Assembly (NCBI GenBank): GCA_012932865.1
Contig: SAXG01000008.1
Coordinates: 868,001-932,000 of the forward strand
DNA: 64,000 bases
Direction of reading: 5' to 3'
Source: Amylostereum areolatum
Lineage: Eukaryota; Basidiomycota; Agaricomycetes; Russulales; Stereaceae
Part shown: piece by piece, positions 59,197-64,000 of the stretch
Numbering within the stretch: position 1 is the stretch's first letter
Layout of the letters: each line of letters opens with the position of its first letter
Translations under genes and position numbers: made by a program
Notes under the pieces: generated by a model
What the model saw: the letters and a program-made list of their open reading frames with translations, nothing else
Database searches by the model: none
What the model was told of the DNA's origin: nothing

Positions 59197-60032
59197 ATGG
59201 AAACACTTCAGCGGATGAATACTCCCTTTCCCCCGCACACCCATGGGTTCCTGTACTACCACCCGCCCTCCGGCCCCCCACCTTTCGACGAAGGCCAACT
59301 TCGCTTCCGCATCACCCACGATTCGGACCCTGATGCGTTTGCGGATGGAACGGACCTATTGTTTCCGGATGGCCAGCCGTGGAACATCTCAGCCGGTCGT
59401 CTAGTCATCAGCAAGCAATGGAACCCGATCCTCCGCGTACTGCTCGAGGATGGACTCGTCACGGAAGCGCAGCTCAACGAGTGGAAGACATACTACGACG
59501 AGAAGGGTCGCCGGCGGGATCTTCTGAAAACCCTGGAAACACCCTTCCTCATCCGATTCTCGCATGCGTATCTCTCGCTTCGTGTTTACACCTCTGCCGA
59601 TTCTGACCGGACCGCGGCCTACATCCTCAATCACCCCCTCACTGCCTTTAATATACGTGAACATACCAAGGGCCACATTTCGTTGTGCGATGGTCTGCTC
59701 TCCTTTCTGTCTCCGTGGCGCGACCGGTCGCTGATCGCGATGCACCAGGGATAGGAATCTGTCGGTTTGAAGACGTCGGCATTCGTACCCAGAGTAGTGG
59801 AAGGCCGAAGCTCGCCATGCGCCTGGTGAAGATACTCGAACCGCTGCAGCCTTCGGAAGAGGCGATAAGGAGGGGCATCGCCGTCACCCTGCCGGAGGAA
59901 GGAGAACTTATGCTGCACCCTAAGACGGGCCAGCTATGGACGAAATGGGTCATTGGGAGTCTGCAGGACATTTGGGACCGGGAGGCGACCAAACCGAAGG
60001 AAGACAGTGCTCAGACCAGTCCTGCAGACTGA
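59197..60032 (+). pseudogene. Second member of the Agaricomycete orphan family, frameshifted
   Basis: From ATG 59197 one frame reads HTHGFLYYHPPSGPPPFDEG, QLRFRITHDSDPDAFADGTD, FPDGQPWNISAG, VLLEDGLVTEAQLNEWKTYY, DLLKTLETPFLIRFSHAYLS and HTKGHISLCDG, then stops at 59752-59754. The family's C-terminal half continues in another frame: DRDAPGIGICRFEDVGI, GRPKLAMRLVKILEPLQPSE, LMLHPKTGQLWTKWVIGSLQ and DIWDREATKPKED, to TGA 60030-60032. Against the copy at 42560-43480, about 13 nt are missing near 59690-59730, which explains the shift. A truncated 185-residue protein may still be made. Function unknown. Confidence 0.6.
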
Positions 60033-61117
60033 GTCTGGCTGATGGCATGGCCGGTGAGCGAGCTTTTCCAAAAGGCCGGGATGGATTGCTCACGAATTGT
60101 TGGTCGCGCAGAAGCCGATTTACGGGTAGTTTTCTTTCGCGCTTTGTAGTCATTGGCTGCAGCGCTCCTTGTAACCATGACCGACCGACCAAGGGCGTCA
60201 CTCCCGTGCGAGACTTTTTACCTGCTCACGCAGGCATCGTTGGGTGTCATTCTCATGTTGGAATCGTTTTCCAGCACACTTTACTTCAAGTGAAATCGCG
60301 AGGAATGAGTGGAGACTTTGCAAGTGGCATGGTCCCCCCTTTCGATTTTTTACGAAACGAACGTCCAACTTCCAGGGACCACGAAATTCTTGGGCAACAC
60401 ATTACCGCTTCCATGGGCCACGCAACTCGGGTGAAGTAGAACGCGACCTACATGGCTTGGGCAAGGAGAACATGTACAGGTCGTGCGTTGCCCTCGCCCT
60501 CATCGACATCGCGTGGAATACTCGTCCGGATTGCGTCGCGGGAAACACAGGACTTGCATACTTCAATCAGCTTGTCCCTCTTACCTTTGGGATGATGTGG
60601 CCAACTCCAGTAGTGTTCGAAATAGTATATGTGATATCTTCATTGGGGCAGCGACTCTCCGCGTGTATGCCTGCAACAGAGCAGATTTGGGGAGCAACGT
60701 TCCGTATCCATCTCCCGAAACTGACGTTGTCTGAACAAGCAAGATTGCCCACATGAAACCACAATGGAACAAGGAAGACTCGTAACGTTGACTGAGAACC
60801 TGAAAGTCAGGTGGTAGCAGAAATACCACCCTTGTATAGAGATTGTTCGACGTCTACACGAGCATCGGAGGTGTGCGTGCGGAAACTCGAATATGGGACT
60901 TCTTACGTAGCATCGCTCGCGCATTTGAGAACTTCAAAGAAGTCCAACATTGCCGGCTGGACTACATAATGATACAACGCGTACGGTTTCGTGTATCCCT
61001 CCTCGGCAGCCCGGGGTATGACATTTTTCTTGCCTGCAACAGCGGCACCAGTCACGACTTCCCCAAGGTATAGAACATACTGTCTCAGTGCATATACAGG
61101 AGATTCTGGTATCCTTG
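60033..61117. other. Intergenic, no gene recognised
   Basis: A plus-strand ORF of 170 codons (60244-60756) and others overlap with no motif. May contain gene remnants. Confidence 0.4.
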
Positions 61118-63459
61118 TCATGACCTTTGCGCCTTGAACCTCGATACCTTCCTGGGCTCCGCATCTAACGCATGAGCAGGTCTCCCGCCCGTCGACTCCC
61201 GCACCGTCGAAGACATGACCATGGGTGGCCTGGACGGGCGATTGGAGGTGGGCGGTTGGAAAGAGGGCGAGTCTACGATCATTGACGGCATCTGCAAGGG
61301 GATCTGCGACACGTGGGGTCGGAACGACGGCGAGTCCACAACCATAGAAGGCATCTGCGACACTGGCTGTTGGAAAGATGGTGAGTTGACGACTGTATAA
61401 GGTGTGTTGGCCGTCGTCGTCGTCGATGGAGGGGATGCATCCTTGGCTGACGAAGACGCGCATTTTGGGATGGTTGTTTGGACGGCCGGCCGTGCTGCGA
61501 GGAGGGAAGGACCGGGCTTGCGCTCGACCACGGTCTGACTGGTCGGAGGTTTAGGTGACGACCTGCCCACGGTCGACAGAGGAGTACCAGACCCCGAGCT
61601 GTCCGACGGGCTGCTTCGGGCTTGCGGACGCGTCAGCTTGAACTTCGACGTTTTTGGTCTGGAAGGAGGCTGAACGGAAGAAAGGTCTGAGGACTTTGGC
61701 TGTACTAAGGGCGCAGACTGTGTGGACGTGGATGGCGCGGCCATGGGGGACGGCCCGCCGTACGCTCGCGTGAGCGCGGCAACCAGGGACTTCCGCGTTT
61801 TGCTCCGCCCCCGCGTTGGTAATTTCGCCCTTCCGCAGCGCCGCCATGAATGCTTCGATGTTCTCGTCTTCGTCATCCTCGTCGCTTTCTCCCGCGCCCA
61901 CCAGCTTGTCATCCTCCACCCATCCCAGCCGGACAGCGCCCTTGATTGTAGACGCGTTGCCAGGAAGAATGGAGGCACCGAGGGAGGTTGAAGGTGTGGA
62001 TGAGGGTACTGTTGTATTATATGCCTGAGAAAGGCGAGATGATTTGAATTTTGAGGTGGGAGGTTTGGGCGCGGGACTAGAGAGAGTGGCTTCCAGAGGC
62101 ACATTCTTGATATACTTATATGGTAAATATACATGTTGAATGATAAAGGCAGGGCTGAGCTGCTTACCGGCTGGTCCCATTCATTTTCGAAGGGTTCGTG
62201 CGAGTGGGCAGCCATGGCCCGTGCAGCGTCCTGCCCTAGGGTCCCGCGCTTTTCGTAGTACGCCAGCGCAATCTCGCGATGGTGTTGGGCGGTATTCAGA
62301 TCGAACTCGTCTTCCTCCACTGGGTCGTCCGGGATATCATCCTCCTCGTCCTCCCCGTTCTGGTCCGGTCGGACCTCCGGGATTGCGTCAAGGTCGTGGT
62401 CGGAGAGGATGACGTCGCCGTCGTCCGAATCGGCGGGCACAGGCGAGCCAGGATCGGTCTCGTCGTCAGAATCGCCTTCAGGGGCGGAAGTCGGGGTTGG
62501 GAGATGTATTGAAGGGAAGCGTTCGACGACCTGGAACTTCATCGGCTGGCCAACGTCGGAGGGACGGAACTTGCCAACTGCATCTGACCCAGGGATATCT
62601 GGGCTTCGTAGCTTTGACGAAGAGGCGATGGGCGATGCCGATGAGGCCTCGGGGGGTATGTCCGCAAACGCGACGGACTTCTTTGGCCTTCCCGCCTTGC
62701 GCTCTTCCTCTTTTTCCATGTCCTCCAGCAGCTGCATCTGTTTCTCGCGCTCCTCCCGCTCGCGCGTATCGGCTAGGTTTCGTAGCAATGCCTTTCCCAT
62801 TCTCTTCTGCATGACTTTGGCCGCGTGCAGCCGCTCGAGCTCCTTTCGCGCGTTGGATTTGCGGCGTTCGAGCTCCTCCTTCGCGCGCTCGCGCTCCGAT
62901 TCGGCGTTCCCTTTCCTCTTCTAGCGCCTCCTCCTCTTCCAACAGGTTGAGGATATCGTTCATTCTTCGACGTGTGAATTCGCGCTCCTCCGAGGACATT
63001 GTGGCAAGCGGTACGAGCCCTGGATCTTCGAGAGGGGGAGGATCGGGAACGGTGGTTTCCTCAGTCTGGATGATAGGCTCGCTAATCTCTATGATAGGCA
63101 AACCCTCCTCATTGAGTATCTGAAAAAAAGAAACAGAAAGTCATAAGCCTGTTAGTCCATCATAAGCTCATCCAAAACGCACCTCACCCCGCTCGTTTCG
63201 ATTTACACCGTTCTGCGCGTCGCCGGTCGCTCCACCGGCGTCTTCGAGCATCTCGCCCAGCTTGTCAGAGATCTTCACTATCTGGTCCTTCGACATCGGC
63301 GAGCCATTTTGCGTGTCCTGCGGAGAGATGCTATCAAACAAGGCCTGCAGCACTAAATCCTAGTCAGCGGCGGAGGGTGTCGAAGCACAGTACAAGATTG
63401 ACCTTCAGGTGCGGCTCTTAGGAGAGATTTTGGGTCGTGCCGTTGCTCGCGGCGGCCAT
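61118..63459 (-). CDS. BUD27: Bud27/URI-type protein, frame broken three times as given
   Basis: Reading from the minus strand: MAAASNGTTQ (ATG 63459), SLLRAAPE, VLQALFDSISPQDTQNG, DKLGEMLEDAGG, GEVLNEEGLPIIEISEPI-like text (intron before LPIIEISEPI), TRRRMNDILNLLEEEEALEE, AKEELERRKSNARKELERLH, MQKRMGKALLRNLADTRER and KKSVAFADIPPEASS. A long acidic part (SDDETDPGSPVPADSDDGD) leads through an intron to NVPLEATLSSPAP, VRLGWVEDDKLVGAGESDED, NIEAFMAALRKGEITNAG, and the end RKVSRFKAQRS. KLGEML, the acidic middle, AFMAALRKGEITNAG and KVSRF match fungal Bud27, an unconventional prefoldin partner of RNA polymerase assembly and TOR signalling. A typical N-terminal prefoldin helix is not evident. Frame changes sit at short runs: 63428-63431, 62909-62914 and 61808-61812. 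Confidence 0.72.
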
Positions 63460-64000
63460 GGCGTCTCGTAGCGATAAGATAAAGCAAACAAAATCCTTCA
63501 GAAATAGACCATGGATGATGGGTAGATGGTGGGCGACTCCGAGTCGTGAACTTGAAGGGCCAGGAAGGGCCGCTCTGCGGTGTGAGTCACGTGAAGGGGA
63601 GCGCAAATTGGACTCGTTTGTACTGAAAGTTTCACAGTGGTAGTATGTGTTTTGCTCCAGGCAGTGGTCTCCGCGACTGCGACATGTACCCTCTGTGTAA
63701 CAAAATGAATTGACTGGATTTGTTGAAAGTTATTGGATGCAAGGTGATCGTCGACGAGGATCTGGCATCAGGTAGACCATTATAGGAAGGTGCTGATGTC
63801 AGCCTCGAGTCGCCTGCAAGAGTTGCTGCACTTGAGCAACTTTCCTCTTCAAAATTTCTCCTTAGAATAGCACTTACTTCTCGCCATTTGCCCTCGTCTC
63901 GCCCCTTCGCCCCTTCTCCCCTTCTTTCAAAATGGTCGTTGTACAAACGGAAGCGAGCACCTCCACCCCCGCTCACAAAAACCGGCGCAAAATAACCCGC
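63460..64000. other. Upstream region of Bud27-like gene, window end
   Basis: About 540 bp; a 114-codon minus-strand ORF has no motif. A CTCGTCTCGCCCCTTCGC-like pyrimidine tract near 63891-63930 precedes an ATG at 63932 on the plus strand that might begin the next gene, cut by the window edge. Confidence 0.35.

Noticed and set aside
1..64000. CRISPR arrays, operons, ribosome binding sites, prophage or insertion sequences
   Set aside because: The window is eukaryotic nuclear DNA with spliceosomal introns; nothing of this kind was seen, and no transposase or reverse transcriptase domain was recognised.

Overview
The window is nuclear DNA from a filamentous basidiomycete, most likely an Agaricomycete. 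Genes are cut by many short (about 45-75 nt) GT-AG introns. Exons can be tiny. Housekeeping proteins read as fungal. Families such as the small kinase-like proteins and an Agaricomycete-type orphan family appear. I cannot name the species from sequence alone.

Layout. 1-16.8 kb is gene-poor: the 5' end of a SAPS phosphatase-regulator gene at the left edge, two pectate lyase genes tail to tail (one decayed), two tandem kinase-like genes, a small unknown gene, mitochondrial ribosomal protein mL54, and an MFS drug-type transporter. 16.9-27 kb holds a Pns1/CTL transporter, a monocarboxylate-type MFS transporter, eIF4A and a Rab4-like GTPase. A dual-specificity phosphatase follows at 28 kb, then about 2.9 kb without a recognisable gene. 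31.7-42 kb carries dephospho-CoA kinase, an HSF-type transcription factor, splicing factor SF3B2 and an alpha-arrestin with a repeated tail motif. An orphan-family pseudogene lies at 42.5-43.5 kb. 44.8-58 kb is dense: proteasome Rpn8, cytochrome oxidase subunit IV (Cox5), a seven-knuckle CNBP/Gis2 protein, ATP synthase epsilon (Atp15), GPI mannosyltransferase Gpi10, Iml2/TTC39 and mitoribosomal mS38/Cox24. A second orphan-family copy is at 59-60 kb, and a Bud27/URI-type protein at 61-63.5 kb.

How the genes relate. There is no biosynthetic cluster. Several neighbours serve mitochondria (mL54, Cox5, Atp15, mS38, possibly Iml2), and two divergent pairs share short promoters (Atp15/Gpi10 and Iml2/mS38). 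Others cover translation (eIF4A, CNBP), splicing (SF3B2) and protein turnover (Rpn8, arrestin).

Most notable points: the inverted pectate lyase pair; six single-base frame changes in three genes, each next to a short homopolymer and each in a gene whose flanking protein is otherwise conserved (assembly errors or real decay); very small exons and GC-AG introns; a Rab4-like GTPase without the usual switch II glutamine; and a four-times repeated TAEEEK motif in the arrestin tail. Exon borders were placed by eye from frame, splice dinucleotides and family resemblance. No search or RNA evidence was available.
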